Of a DNA stretch of 64,000 bases, positions 1-8,308 are shown one piece after another. Within the stretch, counting starts at the first letter, position 1. Each line of letters begins with the position of its first letter. Source of the stretch: Persicobacter psychrovividus (GTDB lineage: Bacteria; Bacteroidota; Bacteroidia; Cytophagales; Cyclobacteriaceae); assembly GCF_036492425.1 (NCBI RefSeq), contig NZ_AP025292.1:1116001-1180000 (forward strand), written 5' to 3'. Made by a program: the position numbers and the translations under genes. Below the pieces are notes generated by a model that saw only the letters and a program-made list of their open reading frames with translations, did no database searches and was not told the DNA's origin.

Positions 1-134
1 TGCTCATTGGTAAGGGTTTGCAGGTCGGCAGCATTGTCCTTGTCGATGCGGGCAACAATTTGGTGTCCTCGACTGATGGCAATGCTTTCGATGATTTTGC
101 CCATTTTCCCATATCCTAAAAGTGCGATTCTCAT
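1..134 (-). CDS. dapB: 4-hydroxy-tetrahydrodipicolinate reductase, N-terminal part
   Basis: Only the first 44 codons lie in the window; the gene runs off the left edge. The start reads MRIALLGYGKMGKIIES, a nucleotide-binding Rossmann loop (GYGKMGK) typical of DapB, which reduces the dihydrodipicolinate precursor with NAD(P)H in lysine and diaminopimelate synthesis. The ATG at 134 follows the DUF5683 gene by 36 bases on the same strand, so it is probably the last visible member of the parA-parB-DUF5683-dapB run common in Cytophagia. A different Rossmann oxidoreductase cannot be fully excluded from 44 residues, but the neighbourhood supports DapB. Confidence 0.8.
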   Translation of the reverse strand, partial: MRIALLGYGKMGKIIESIAISRGHQIVARIDKDNAADLQTLTNE

Positions 135-170
135 TGGTTATATTTTTTTAAAAAGGTGATGATTTAAATG

Positions 171-878
171 CTATTTTAAGCTGAAATTCAGACACAGTCC
201 CACGGCTGGTGTCCCCGTCATGTTGGGGATCAGGGTGGGTTGAATGCCCATACTTACATTGGGCGAAATTTCAAAATCCCGCAGGTGGGAGTCTACGTGT
301 GCATCGACGATCTGCATGGCATACAGCACGGTCATGAACACAATCGACCAGTCACGGTTTCGCTGCGCGAGGTCGGCCCGTTGCTCGAGTTGCTCAATGG
401 TGTAGGCATCTGCAATTGGGTTGCCGTTGGGGTTGCCGTTGTCTTTATCGAAAGCGGCAGTCCTGAACAGCTGATAGTACTGATCGTTGTAGCCCACAAA
501 ATAGCCGATCGTGATGGCCCCACCATAAATGATGGGCACTTTCCAGTATTTGTGGTTATAGATTTGCCCCAGTCCTGGTAATGCGGCGGAATAAAAAGCG
601 GCACGCAGCGGGACATTTTTGTATTTCCTCACGGCGGGATCGTTCAGGTCCCCTTCGGGGATTTTCAGCGCTTTGGTGTATCCCTGATATCGGGCCTGAT
701 GCCTGAGTTTTGTGGAGTCAATTTGATAATTGATTGGCCCCGATGGATTGCTCAGGTCAATTTGTTCGTCGGCCTCGATATGCAAGTCAGGTTCCTTTTC
801 CTTTTTGTCGGACTGCGCCCAGGCGGGGGAACTGCAGCATAGCAGCAGGCATAAACTTAAAAGTAAACGGTAATCCAT
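171..878 (-). CDS. DUF5683 domain-containing exported protein
   Basis: A protein of 235 residues that starts with a Sec signal peptide ending near AWAQ. The middle contains AALPGLGQIYNHKYWK, the hallmark of the DUF5683 family, followed by hydrophobic stretches (YGGAITIGYFVGY and VFMTVLYAMQIVDA) that suggest membrane association. I chose ATG 878; an upstream TTG at 884 is less likely. The gene starts 6 bases after the parB stop and so is probably cotranscribed with parB. This pairing is common in Bacteroidota, but the function is unknown. No catalytic residues are apparent. Confidence 0.85.
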   Translation of the reverse strand: MDYRLLLSLCLLLCCSSPAWAQSDKKEKEPDLHIEADEQIDLSNPSGPINYQIDSTKLRHQARYQGYTKALKIPEGDLNDPAVRKYKNVPLRAAFYSAALPGLGQIYNHKYWKVPIIYGGAITIGYFVGYNDQYYQLFRTAAFDKDNGNPNGNPIADAYTIEQLEQRADLAQRNRDWSIVFMTVLYAMQIVDAHVDSHLRDFEISPNVSMGIQPTLIPNMTGTPAVGLCLNFSLK

Positions 879-884
879 TATCAA

Positions 885-1790
885 TTATAAGTCAAGGATG
901 TCCATAATTCGGTTAAAGTCTTCTGCAGAGATGAAAGGGATTTTGATGAAGCCCTTGTCTTTATCATCTGAAGTAATGCCGACTTTTGTGCCGAAGTGGT
1001 TGCTTAGTCTTGATTGAATACGCTTGATCTGATAGGCGCGTTCTGGGTCAAGATTTTTGTCCTTGCTTTCAACTGATTTTCCTGAAGCCAATTCACGCAC
1101 GAGCTGCTCCACCTTTCTTACCGAGAGGTCTTCGGCAACGATCTTTTTAAAGATGCTCAGCTGAAGGTCAATATTATCGATATTAATGATGGCGCGCGCA
1201 TGGCCCATGGAGATCTTGCGATCACGAACTGCCACCTGAATTTCTGGTGGAAGTTTCAGCAGGCGCATATAGTTATTGACCGTCGTACGGTTTTTACCAA
1301 TACGTGAGCCCAGTTCTTCCTGTTTGAGGCCACATTCTGCCACCAAACGCTGGTAACAAAGGGCGATTTCAATGGCGTTCAGGTCCTCACGCTGAATGTT
1401 CTCGATCAGGGCCATTTCCAGCATTTGCTGATCGTTGGCCTGGCGAATATAAGAGGTGATATGGGTTAGTCCCGCCAGCTGAGCGGCCTGGTACCGACGC
1501 TCTCCAGAAATGATCTGAAAGCGGCCAGGCTCCACCTGCCGAAGGGTGATCGGTTGAATGATCCCCTGTACGCGGATGGATTCCGCCAGTTCCTGCAATG
1601 CCACAGGGTCGAAGTCGGTCCGTGGCTGGAACGGGTTAACCTCGATATGCTTGACATCAATTTCGTTGATCCCCATTGGGGCGGTGATCGGTTCAGCATC
1701 GATGCCCGCTTTACTGAAGCTTGCTGCTTTTGAGTCTTCCAACAATGCTCCAAGCCCTCTTCCTAACGCGTTTTTTCTTTTTTGACTCAT
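885..1790 (-). CDS. parB: Chromosome-partitioning protein ParB
   Basis: ParB binds parS sites near the origin, loads as a CTP-dependent clamp and works with ParA to segregate the chromosome. The 301-residue protein has the N-terminal tail KRKNALGRGLGALL, which in this family contacts ParA, then the ParB/sulfiredoxin-fold nucleotide domain with GERRYQA at residues 96-102 (CTP motif), a helix-turn-helix around residues 155-180 (EELGSRIGKNRTTVNNYM) and a C-terminal dimerisation region. Length is normal for chromosomal ParB. The gene lies 73 bases downstream of parA on the same strand. No convincing parS 16-mer was found nearby. Confidence 0.97.
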   Translation of the reverse strand: MSQKRKNALGRGLGALLEDSKAASFSKAGIDAEPITAPMGINEIDVKHIEVNPFQPRTDFDPVALQELAESIRVQGIIQPITLRQVEPGRFQIISGERRYQAAQLAGLTHITSYIRQANDQQMLEMALIENIQREDLNAIEIALCYQRLVAECGLKQEELGSRIGKNRTTVNNYMRLLKLPPEIQVAVRDRKISMGHARAIINIDNIDLQLSIFKKIVAEDLSVRKVEQLVRELASGKSVESKDKNLDPERAYQIKRIQSRLSNHFGTKVGITSDDKDKGFIKIPFISAEDFNRIMDILDL

Positions 1791-1863
1791 AAATATCTAT
1801 TCCAATACAGTGTACATGCCACTGTGGTGTTCTCTACTATCTTATCTTTTGCAATGCCCTGGT

Positions 1864-2637
1864 TTATTTCACCAGCTCATTTTTTTCCAGAATCTCTTTG
1901 GCGAGGTTCAGGTAACTGATGGCGCCTTTGCTGGAGGCGTCGTGGGCAATAACAGGCACCCCAAAGCTTGGCGATTCACTCAGCTTGATATTGCGGGGAA
2001 TCAGGTTGCGGAATACCATATGCTGGAAATGGGTTTTCACTTCCTCTACCACCTGATTGGACAGGCGCAGGCGCACATCGTACATGGTCAGTAGAATACC
2101 TTCGATTTCAAGCTCAGGGTTCAGGCGTGTCTGAATAATCTTGATGGTGTTGAGTAATTTACCCAAGCCTTCGAGGGCGAAATATTCGCACTGTACAGGA
2201 ATAATCACCGAGTTGGCTGCCGTAAGGGCATTAACGGTGATGAGTCCAAGTGAAGGAGAACAGTCAATGATAATAAAATCATACAAATCCCTGATCGGAG
2301 CAATGGCCGCTTCCATTTTTTGTTCACGGTTGGCCTCGTTGACCATCTCGACCTCGGCACCCACCAAATTGATGTGTGAAGGCAACAGGTGGAGGAAGTT
2401 GATGTCGGTCTCTTCGATGGCATCGCTGACGGTGGCTTCACCGACCATGCACTCGTAAATAGAGGTTTGGATATCCTGAGGATTAAAGCCCAAGCCAGAA
2501 GTAGAATTGGCTTGAGGGTCGGCATCAATGACCAAGGTCTTGAATTCCAATGCAGCCAAACTGGCCGCGAGGTTGATTGCCGTAGTGGTTTTGCCCACAC
2601 CACCTTTTTGGTTGGCAATGGCAATGATTTTACCCAT
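1864..2637 (-). CDS. parA: Chromosome-partitioning ATPase ParA (Soj)
   Basis: ParA is a Walker-type ATPase that forms a nucleoid-bound gradient which ParB-parS complexes follow. The 257-residue protein shows the deviant Walker A motif KGGVGKTT at residues 11-18, the [11 protein letters not shown] box near residue 40 and [10 protein letters not shown] near residue 122, all diagnostic. It has no N-terminal HTH extension, so it is the short chromosomal type rather than a plasmid type. It begins 5 bases after the UPF0173 gene ends and precedes parB, which suggests one transcription unit starting near 3380. Confidence 0.97.
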   Translation of the reverse strand: MGKIIAIANQKGGVGKTTTAINLAASLAALEFKTLVIDADPQANSTSGLGFNPQDIQTSIYECMVGEATVSDAIEETDINFLHLLPSHINLVGAEVEMVNEANREQKMEAAIAPIRDLYDFIIIDCSPSLGLITVNALTAANSVIIPVQCEYFALEGLGKLLNTIKIIQTRLNPELEIEGILLTMYDVRLRLSNQVVEEVKTHFQHMVFRNLIPRNIKLSESPSFGVPVIAHDASSKGAISYLNLAKEILEKNELVK

Positions 2638-2642
2638 AAGTA

Positions 2643-3326
2643 TTAAAGATTAACGCTTTTTCCGATTTCGATGAAGATCAATTCTTTGTTGGCTTTTTCT
2701 GCCTTCTGCAGGCACTCCTCCTGATTGACTTTTATCGGGGGGAAGGTGTCGTAGTGCATCGCAACAATGCGGTCGCACTGCACAAAGTCGGCGCTTCTCA
2801 GGGCATCGTCAATGCCCATGGTAAAGTGGTCGCCAATAGGCAGAATGCTGAAGTCGATCTTGTACTCATCAGCAATAAGCTTCATGTCATTAGTAAGTGC
2901 GGTATCACCCGCAAAGTAGAACGTGCCCTCCTGCGCTTTAACTACAAAGCCTGCAGGGTTGCCACCATAGCTGCCATCAGGGAAGGAGCTGGTGTGGTGG
3001 GCGATGGTCATTTTAATTTCCAGATCATCGATTTGTATCTTGCCGCCCAGATTCATCGGCAGGGCATTTTCGATCCCTTTTTCATTGAAATAGTTGATGA
3101 TTTCAAAGTTGCTGATCAGGGTCAGGTCGGGATTGTTTTTGAAAATGGCTTCGGTGTCGAGGATATGATCCTGATGGGCATGAGACAGTAACAGATAATC
3201 TACTTTGATCGCCTCCAGGTCAATATCTTTGGCCAATTCATTTCCTGAAATGAAAGGGTCGAAAAGTAATCTCTTTCCTGCTACTTCCATGTAAACAGTA
3301 GCATGTCCATAATAAGTGACTTTCAT
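2643..3326 (-). CDS. UPF0173 family metal-dependent hydrolase
   Basis: A 227-residue metallo-beta-lactamase-fold protein. The metal motif HAHQDH is at residues 49-54, with further histidines in IAHHTSS, an Asp in FAGDTAL and a late His in VAMHYDTFP, matching the UPF0173/YtkL family of single-domain hydrolases. The natural substrate of this family is not established. The gene is first in the leftward run with parA and parB. It has a TATATTTG promoter element on the minus strand at 3380-3387, about 55 bases before the ATG. Family assignment is secure; the link to partitioning is only positional. Confidence 0.9.
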   Translation of the reverse strand: MKVTYYGHATVYMEVAGKRLLFDPFISGNELAKDIDLEAIKVDYLLLSHAHQDHILDTEAIFKNNPDLTLISNFEIINYFNEKGIENALPMNLGGKIQIDDLEIKMTIAHHTSSFPDGSYGGNPAGFVVKAQEGTFYFAGDTALTNDMKLIADEYKIDFSILPIGDHFTMGIDDALRSADFVQCDRIVAMHYDTFPPIKVNQEECLQKAEKANKELIFIEIGKSVNL

Positions 3327-3379
3327 ATTGAAGGGAGTTTACGGTTAAAGGAAATTAGCGTGTTTCCACACGTTCCACG

Positions 3380-3387
3380 CAAATATA
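3380..3387 (-). promoter_or_regulatory. -7 promoter element for the UPF0173-parA-parB run
   Basis: The minus strand reads TATATTTG, a perfect match to the Bacteroidota -7 consensus TAnnTTTG, 53 bases upstream of the UPF0173 ATG. The -33 element is weak (a T-rich TTTCACG stretch). Confidence 0.5.
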
Positions 3388-3593
3388 ATAGAATGTTTGA
3401 AGTTTTCGTGAAAACCGTGAAACAAATTTTGTCGACAATCACGCCTAAGTATCGTCGGTGGTGTTTTGAGCGCTGTGGTGTATCTTTTCAGCTGGAAAAA
3501 TTTATAAAATGAATTAAATTCATATGATTAATCTAACTATTTAAAAACTGTCCATCGCCAAAAAAAGGGCGAATGCCCTTTAATTAAATCAAT

Positions 3594-5078
3594 TTATTCC
3601 TCATCGCCAAATGGCTGATCCATATTTAACATGCCCGAGAGCAGATCTGAAAATTGGTGCCCTTTGCCGAGGGGTTTTTTACTGATCAGGCTGTAAGCCG
3701 ACAGCCCGTGGAGCAGGAACTCCTTGTGTGTGAGGTGTTCTTCGCCGGAGAGGTCGGGCTGGTGTTTCTTGATCAGCGCCTCAAGGGGCGGGATGTTCTT
3801 CAGTGCGGCTTCAAAGGCTTTATCAGTGGATTCAGACAGCAGATCAATGACGTTCCCTTTTTCGAAATACTGCGCTACTTGCAGGTAGGGGTTATCGGTT
3901 TGTTTGCGTACTTTTTCTGGCGAGGGGTAAAGCTCGGCAAAGGTGGAGCGCACGGCTTTTTCCATGAGCGTGGCAGCAACGGCGGCGGCACCTTCTTGCT
4001 CTCCTTCATACACCAGTTCCACTTTTCCTGTGATGGCGGGAATGATCTGAAGGAAATCCGCAAGGCGTGCCTGGCTTTGTTTTTCGCCATTGAGGAGCAT
4101 CCTTCGCTCGGCAGTGGCATAAAGGGTTTCGAGGGCGGAGATGGTCAGGCGTGCCGATACCCCGCTTTTGACATCGATGTATTCGGAATTTCGGGCTTCT
4201 ACGGCCACTTGTTCAATCAGGCTAAGCAAGAGGTCGGGGATGATGATGCTTTCTTTGAGTTGCTCAGGCACTTTGGCTTCCTGTTTGGTGATGGTTTTTC
4301 CTGTCTCAATATCCATAGGGTAATGAGTAATGATCTGGCTCTCGATACGGTCTTTCAGTGGGGTAACGATACTGCCTCGGTTGGTGTAATCCTCGGGATT
4401 GGCCGTGAAAACAAATTGTAAGTCCAGGGGCAGCCGCAAATTAAAGCCGCGAATCTGCAGGTCGCCTTCCTGCAAAATATTGAAAAGGGAAACCTGAATT
4501 CTTGCCTGCAGGTCGGGTAGTTCATTGATCACAAAAATGCTTCGGTTGGCGCGGGGGATCAGTCCGAAATGAATCACGCGCTCGTCGGCATAGGAAAGTT
4601 TCTGGGCGGCCGCCTTGATGGGGTCAATATCCCCGATCAGGTCGGCAATGGATACATCGGGAGTGGCTAATTTTTCCACATAGCGCTCGTCTCGGTGTTT
4701 CCATGCGATCGGGCAATCGTCTCCGAGTTGTTCCACCTGGCTTCTTCCAAAATGTGATAGTGGCGCAAAGGGATCGTCATTGATTTCTGATCCCTGAATG
4801 TAGGGAATATATTCGTCCAGCAGCTGGGTGAGTAAGCGGGCTATCCGTGTTTTTGCCTGTCCTCGCAAGCCCAGCAGGTTGATGTTGTGCCCAGCGAGAA
4901 TTGCCCGCTGAAGTGCTGGAATGACCGTTTCTTCATAACCGTGAATGCCCTGAAAGGGGTTGGTGTTATTTTGCAGGGCTTTGATGAGGTTGCTTCGCAG
5001 CTCCTCTTTGATGCTTTTCGGCTGATAGTTGGAGGCTTTCAGTGCGCCGAAGGTGGTGCAGTCGTGGATCGTTGGCAT
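3594..5078 (-). CDS. MoxR/Mg-chelatase-like AAA+ ATPase
   Basis: A 494-residue AAA+ protein with Walker A GLRGQAKT at residues 70-77, a Walker-B-like strand SIFVINELPDL around residues 183-190, and VFTANPEDYTNRG, the sensor-1 region typical of magnesium-chelatase subunit I and MoxR ATPases. Such ATPases remodel target proteins or help insert metals with a VWA-domain partner. The next gene downstream encodes such a VWA protein, which supports a two-component chaperone. The Walker B position has Asn-Glu rather than Asp-Glu. No chlorophyll or cobalamin genes are nearby, so annotation as a true Mg-chelatase would be misleading. The target is unknown. Confidence 0.85.
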   Translation of the reverse strand: MPTIHDCTTFGALKASNYQPKSIKEELRSNLIKALQNNTNPFQGIHGYEETVIPALQRAILAGHNINLLGLRGQAKTRIARLLTQLLDEYIPYIQGSEINDDPFAPLSHFGRSQVEQLGDDCPIAWKHRDERYVEKLATPDVSIADLIGDIDPIKAAAQKLSYADERVIHFGLIPRANRSIFVINELPDLQARIQVSLFNILQEGDLQIRGFNLRLPLDLQFVFTANPEDYTNRGSIVTPLKDRIESQIITHYPMDIETGKTITKQEAKVPEQLKESIIIPDLLLSLIEQVAVEARNSEYIDVKSGVSARLTISALETLYATAERRMLLNGEKQSQARLADFLQIIPAITGKVELVYEGEQEGAAAVAATLMEKAVRSTFAELYPSPEKVRKQTDNPYLQVAQYFEKGNVIDLLSESTDKAFEAALKNIPPLEALIKKHQPDLSGEEHLTHKEFLLHGLSAYSLISKKPLGKGHQFSDLLSGMLNMDQPFGDEE

Positions 5079-5166
5079 ATGGTTGTTTTGGTTTATTGCT
5101 AATGAGTGTTGTTACAGGGGTATTGGTTTGATCGATCAATCAATCGGTATAGGCTGAGCAGGTTAG

Positions 5167-6267
5167 TTAAAGGTTTTTTCGACGATTTTTCTTGAAATCC
5201 TCAAAGACCATGTCGCCCAGGCCTTGCAGTCCAGAGAAATAGGCATTGCCCTGATTCGCTTCCGTAAATTCCCTGACGAACTGTTGCAGGTAAGGGTCGG
5301 AGGCGATCATGAAAGTGGTGATCGGGATTTTCAGCTTCCTTGCCTGTGTGGCGAGGTTCAGGCATTTATTGACAATCTTTCGGTCGAGGCCAAAGCTGTT
5401 TTTGTAATACCCCCGAGGTTCTTTTAAGCAGGAAGGTTTACCATCGGTGATCATGAATATCTGTTTGTTGGTGTTTTTCCGCCGACGCAGCAGATCCATG
5501 GCCAATTCCAGCCCTGCCACGGTATTGGTGTGGTAGGGGCCGACTTTCAGGTAGGGCAAATCCTTAATGGCGATCTGCCAGGCATCGTTCCCAAAAACCA
5601 GAATGTCGAGGGTGTCCTTGGGGTATTTTTTGGTGATCAGTTCAGCAAGGGCCATCGCGACTTTCTTGGCGGGGGTGATGCGGTCTTCTCCATAAAGGAT
5701 CATCGAGTGGCTGATGTCGATCATCAGTACGGTGGAGGTTTGGGTTTTGAATTCCTTCTCGACCACCTCCAGATCCTGTTCCTGTAAATGAAAAGCGTTG
5801 ATGCCGTGGTTGATTTGCGCATTCCGCAGCGAGTCCGTCATGGCGATCTGCCCCATGCTGTCGCCAAATTGCCACGGACGCCTGTCGGCACTGAGTTCAT
5901 CACCTTGCGGGCCAGTGAAGGGGGTGTGATGTTGCCCACGGTGCGATTTTTTCAGCTTACCGAAAATCTCCTCCAGGGCTGATTTGCGGATTTGGCTTTC
6001 CGCTTTGGCCGTTACTTCAATGCTTTGGTCCTGTGGGTTTTCTTTGATATACCCTCGGTCTTTGAGCTCCTGATAAAAATCCCCCATGCCGTAATCCTCA
6101 TTGGTGAGTTTGTACTGGCGGTCAAGTTCATTCATCCATTTCATGGTTTCACCCACATCGCCAGAGGTGATGGTGATTAACTGCATGAAAATGTCGAGCA
6201 TCTTCTCAAAAGGCGTTTTCTCGGATTGTTCCTCAGGGTTAAGGTGTTGGAATCGGTAGCCTAACAT
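5167..6267 (-). CDS. VWA domain protein, partner of the MoxR-like ATPase
   Basis: A 366-residue cytosolic protein with no signal peptide. The C-terminal half is a von Willebrand A domain with an intact MIDAS motif (DISHS at residues 184-188, plus MITDGKPS later), so it should bind a divalent metal. The N-terminal half is charged and helical, with a GQHHTPFTGPQGDEL linker. It resembles the integrin-like half of Mg-chelatase subunit D, and in MoxR-VWA systems it would recruit the client to the ATPase. It is transcribed before the ATPase gene (88 bases apart), so the two are likely one operon. Confidence 0.85.
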   Translation of the reverse strand: MLGYRFQHLNPEEQSEKTPFEKMLDIFMQLITITSGDVGETMKWMNELDRQYKLTNEDYGMGDFYQELKDRGYIKENPQDQSIEVTAKAESQIRKSALEEIFGKLKKSHRGQHHTPFTGPQGDELSADRRPWQFGDSMGQIAMTDSLRNAQINHGINAFHLQEQDLEVVEKEFKTQTSTVLMIDISHSMILYGEDRITPAKKVAMALAELITKKYPKDTLDILVFGNDAWQIAIKDLPYLKVGPYHTNTVAGLELAMDLLRRRKNTNKQIFMITDGKPSCLKEPRGYYKNSFGLDRKIVNKCLNLATQARKLKIPITTFMIASDPYLQQFVREFTEANQGNAYFSGLQGLGDMVFEDFKKNRRKNL

Positions 6268-6439
6268 AGTTTGAATAGTCTGTTTAATTCAATATAGTCA
6301 AAAAACATGTCAATACGGTGAATTCAGGATGTCGTGTATTATTCATTTGGTATCGAAAAGGAACAATTTGTTTATAAAAAGGATTAGCTTCGTGTGTTAA
6401 TATTTACACCAAAACCAAACGACTACCAATTCTTAAGCT

Positions 6440-7273
6440 ATGGGCAGAGGAATTTTCAAATCAAGAGATCCTGAGAAAAATAATGTGGACAAGGCGACTT
6501 TAGACAAGCCGAAACAGTTCAAGCAAATTCTCGATGAGCAAATTGAGGCAGGGATGCACGAGTTCAACCGCTCGAATACGGGCTTGTTTTTTTCGGCATT
6601 TTCGGCAGGGCTTGAAATCGGGTTCAGTTTTTTGTTCATGTGTATCATCTATTCATTATTTCTGGAAGATGTCAGCATGGCGCAACAGCGATTTTATCTG
6701 GCGATGTGTTATCCCTTGGGTTTTATCTTTGTGATCATCGGCCGTTCGGAATTGTTTACCGAGCATACGGCCATGGCGATTCTGCCTTTGCTGAAGAAAA
6801 TTGTGACGATAAAAGAGCTCCTGGTGCTGTGGGGGATTGTTTACGCTGGTAATTTGCTTGGCGGTTATCTTTTCAGCTTTCTGATCACCTCTCTCGGGCC
6901 TAAAATTGGTTTTACCGATTACCGCGCATTCGAGTACATTGCCGTGCACCTTGTCGATTATTCCTGGGACGTAATTTTTGAAAGTGCCATTTTTGCAGGC
7001 TGGATGATGGGCTTGCTCGGTTGGCTGGTGACGTCCTCACAAGAGACCATCAGCCGAATTGTTGTCGTGATTATGGTAACGGCCATTATTGGTATGGGCG
7101 GTTTTCACCACTGTATTGTGGGTAGCGTGGAGGTGTTCTCGGGTTTCCTTGTAAGTCCTAAGGTAACGTTTATGGATTACCTGAAATTTCAGGCATGGGC
7201 AACGCTGGGTAATGCCCTCGGCGGTTCTATATTCGTGGCCGTGCTCAAGTTCAGTCATGTACGCCTGAAGTAA
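6440..7273 (+). CDS. Formate/nitrite transporter family protein, YfdC-like
   Basis: A 277-residue polytopic membrane protein with about six hydrophobic helices after a charged cytoplasmic N-terminus of about 50 residues. GRSELFTEHTAMAI and GMGGFHHCIVGSVE are the re-entrant loop and pore-His motifs of the formate/nitrite transporter family. The SELFTEH and H(H)xIVGSVE forms are closer to the YfdC subgroup than to FocA or NirC. The substrate is probably a small monovalent anion, but it is not known for this subgroup. A second, FocA-like member is encoded at 30011-30868 beside pflB; this copy stands alone. Confidence 0.85.
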   Translation: MGRGIFKSRDPEKNNVDKATLDKPKQFKQILDEQIEAGMHEFNRSNTGLFFSAFSAGLEIGFSFLFMCIIYSLFLEDVSMAQQRFYLAMCYPLGFIFVIIGRSELFTEHTAMAILPLLKKIVTIKELLVLWGIVYAGNLLGGYLFSFLITSLGPKIGFTDYRAFEYIAVHLVDYSWDVIFESAIFAGWMMGLLGWLVTSSQETISRIVVVIMVTAIIGMGGFHHCIVGSVEVFSGFLVSPKVTFMDYLKFQAWATLGNALGGSIFVAVLKFSHVRLK

Positions 7274-7390
7274 GGCTGAAATGATGACAAAGCCTTTTTC
7301 TGATCCTTCAGTTGTTGGCGTCAAATACGATGTCAGTAGGGGGTGTTAACTAATGATGAATGGAGCCCAGAATCCTACGAGCCACTGATT

Positions 7391-7710
7391 TTCTCCACAG
7401 TTGAAGCAGGTTAGTGCGGATTTCATGGTTAAAACTTCCCCAGACATAAAACCTTTTGCTAACTGCGGGCATTCATTTGAAAGGCAGGCCCAACCCATTT
7501 TAATGGGTTTGACATTGTTAGGCCAAGGTTTCAACCTTGGTGAAATCGAATTTTACGATCAGCGCATGTACCGAAGGTACATTTCCATTAGCCTCGGGTG
7601 TGAACCCGTGGGGGGGCATCACGTGGTAAAAACGAGCCGTAAGACATAATGAGTGAGCCTTTACAGGGTTCTTTGATTATCACGAGAGGGACTCTCGCGA
7701 TAGGTGTGTT
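7391..7710. repeat. Mosaic hairpin repeat, copy A
   Basis: First of two related units. It carries small self-complementary elements in a fixed order: AACCCATTTTAATGGGTT (7492-7509), CCAAGGTTTCAACCTTGG (7523-7540), TGTACCGAAGGTACA (7567-7581) and CGAGAGGGACTCTCG (7683-7697). The first hairpin of copy B (AACCTGCTAAAGCAGGTT) is represented only by its right half at 7403-7412. No transposase gene accompanies it. Confidence 0.85.
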
Positions 7711-7727
7711 CCATTGTGTCGCTGATT

Positions 7728-8087
7728 TTTTAACCACAGCTAAAGCAATGGCCTAACAGGGTTAAACCTGCTAAAGCAGGTTGGTGCGGATTTCATGGTT
7801 AAAACTTCCCCAGATATAAAACCTTTTGCTGATTGAGGCATTCATTTGAAAAGCAAGCCCAACCCATTTTAATGGGTTTTACCGTGTTAGGCCAAGGTTT
7901 CAACCTTGGTGAAATCGAATTTTACGACCAACCCATGTACCGAAGGTACATTTCCAATAGCCTCGATTGTGAACCCGTGGGGATGAATCCATGGGGATTA
8001 AACCGTGGGAATTAAACCATGGGATAAAACGAGCCTTTACAGGGTTCTTTGATTATCACGAGAGGGACTCTCGCGATAGGTGTTCTT
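7728..8087. repeat. Mosaic hairpin repeat, copy B
   Basis: Second unit, about 370 bases downstream of copy A and roughly 85-90% identical over the shared blocks by eye. Hairpins lie at 7765-7782, 7861-7878, 7892-7909, 7936-7950 and 8059-8073. Stems are preserved while the linking DNA differs. It also has a four-fold run of an AACCrTGGG motif at 7970-8026, where copy A has one clear unit. Confidence 0.85.
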
Positions 8088-8111
8088 ACCTCGACCTCCT
8101 TCTTCTCTTTT

Positions 8112-8160
8112 AAAAATCATGGTAATCCTTTTAATCATGTAAATCATGGTCAAATCATAG
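8112..8160. repeat. Short AATCATG-type direct repeats
   Basis: Four irregular copies of (A)AATCATGg/t, separated by short A/T-rich pieces, lie between the hairpin repeat and the thrS promoter. Similar runs occur between genes in other Bacteroidota; no function is evident. Confidence 0.5.
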
Positions 8161-8177
8161 CATTCATTGTTGTCCAT

Positions 8178-8208
8178 TTTGCAATCCCACCCATACCGTT
8201 TATCTTTG
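8178..8208 (+). promoter_or_regulatory. Promoter of the thrS operon
   Basis: TTTG at 8178-8181, a 19-base spacer and TATCTTTG at 8201-8208 match the Bacteroidota primary-sigma promoter exactly. Transcription would start near 8215, leaving a leader of about 95 bases before thrS. Confidence 0.75.
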
Positions 8209-8308
8209 TGATTAACCACCCTGCGGGCCCCTTTGTAGTCGGGTAGTTGGGTGAAGCGATTAAGTCAATAGTTGTAATATTGAAAAATCGAAACCATAAC
8301 ATATTATT

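Larger units (their letters stand above)
7274..8177. other. Gene-free region carrying mosaic hairpin repeats
   Basis: About 0.9 kb between the YfdC-like gene and the thrS promoter has no credible coding frame. It consists mainly of two diverged copies of a hairpin-rich unit (listed separately) and a patch of AATCATG-type short repeats at 8112-8160. Short frames on either strand fall across the hairpins and are not conserved between the two copies, which argues against coding. Confidence 0.8.

Noticed and set aside
3360-3380. parS-like sequence (TGTTTCCACACGTTCCACG) upstream of the UPF0173 gene
   Set aside because: It is not a 16-base palindrome and differs from TGTTTCACGTGAAACA at several positions.
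3303-3512. Open frame on the plus strand in the intergenic region before UPF0173
   Set aside because: It overlaps the UPF0173 start and promoter on the other strand and has no protein-like pattern.
7346-7534. Minus-strand frame with a CFNCG motif in the hairpin repeat
   Set aside because: It crosses the hairpins and is broken by a stop in the second repeat copy, so it is not conserved as protein.
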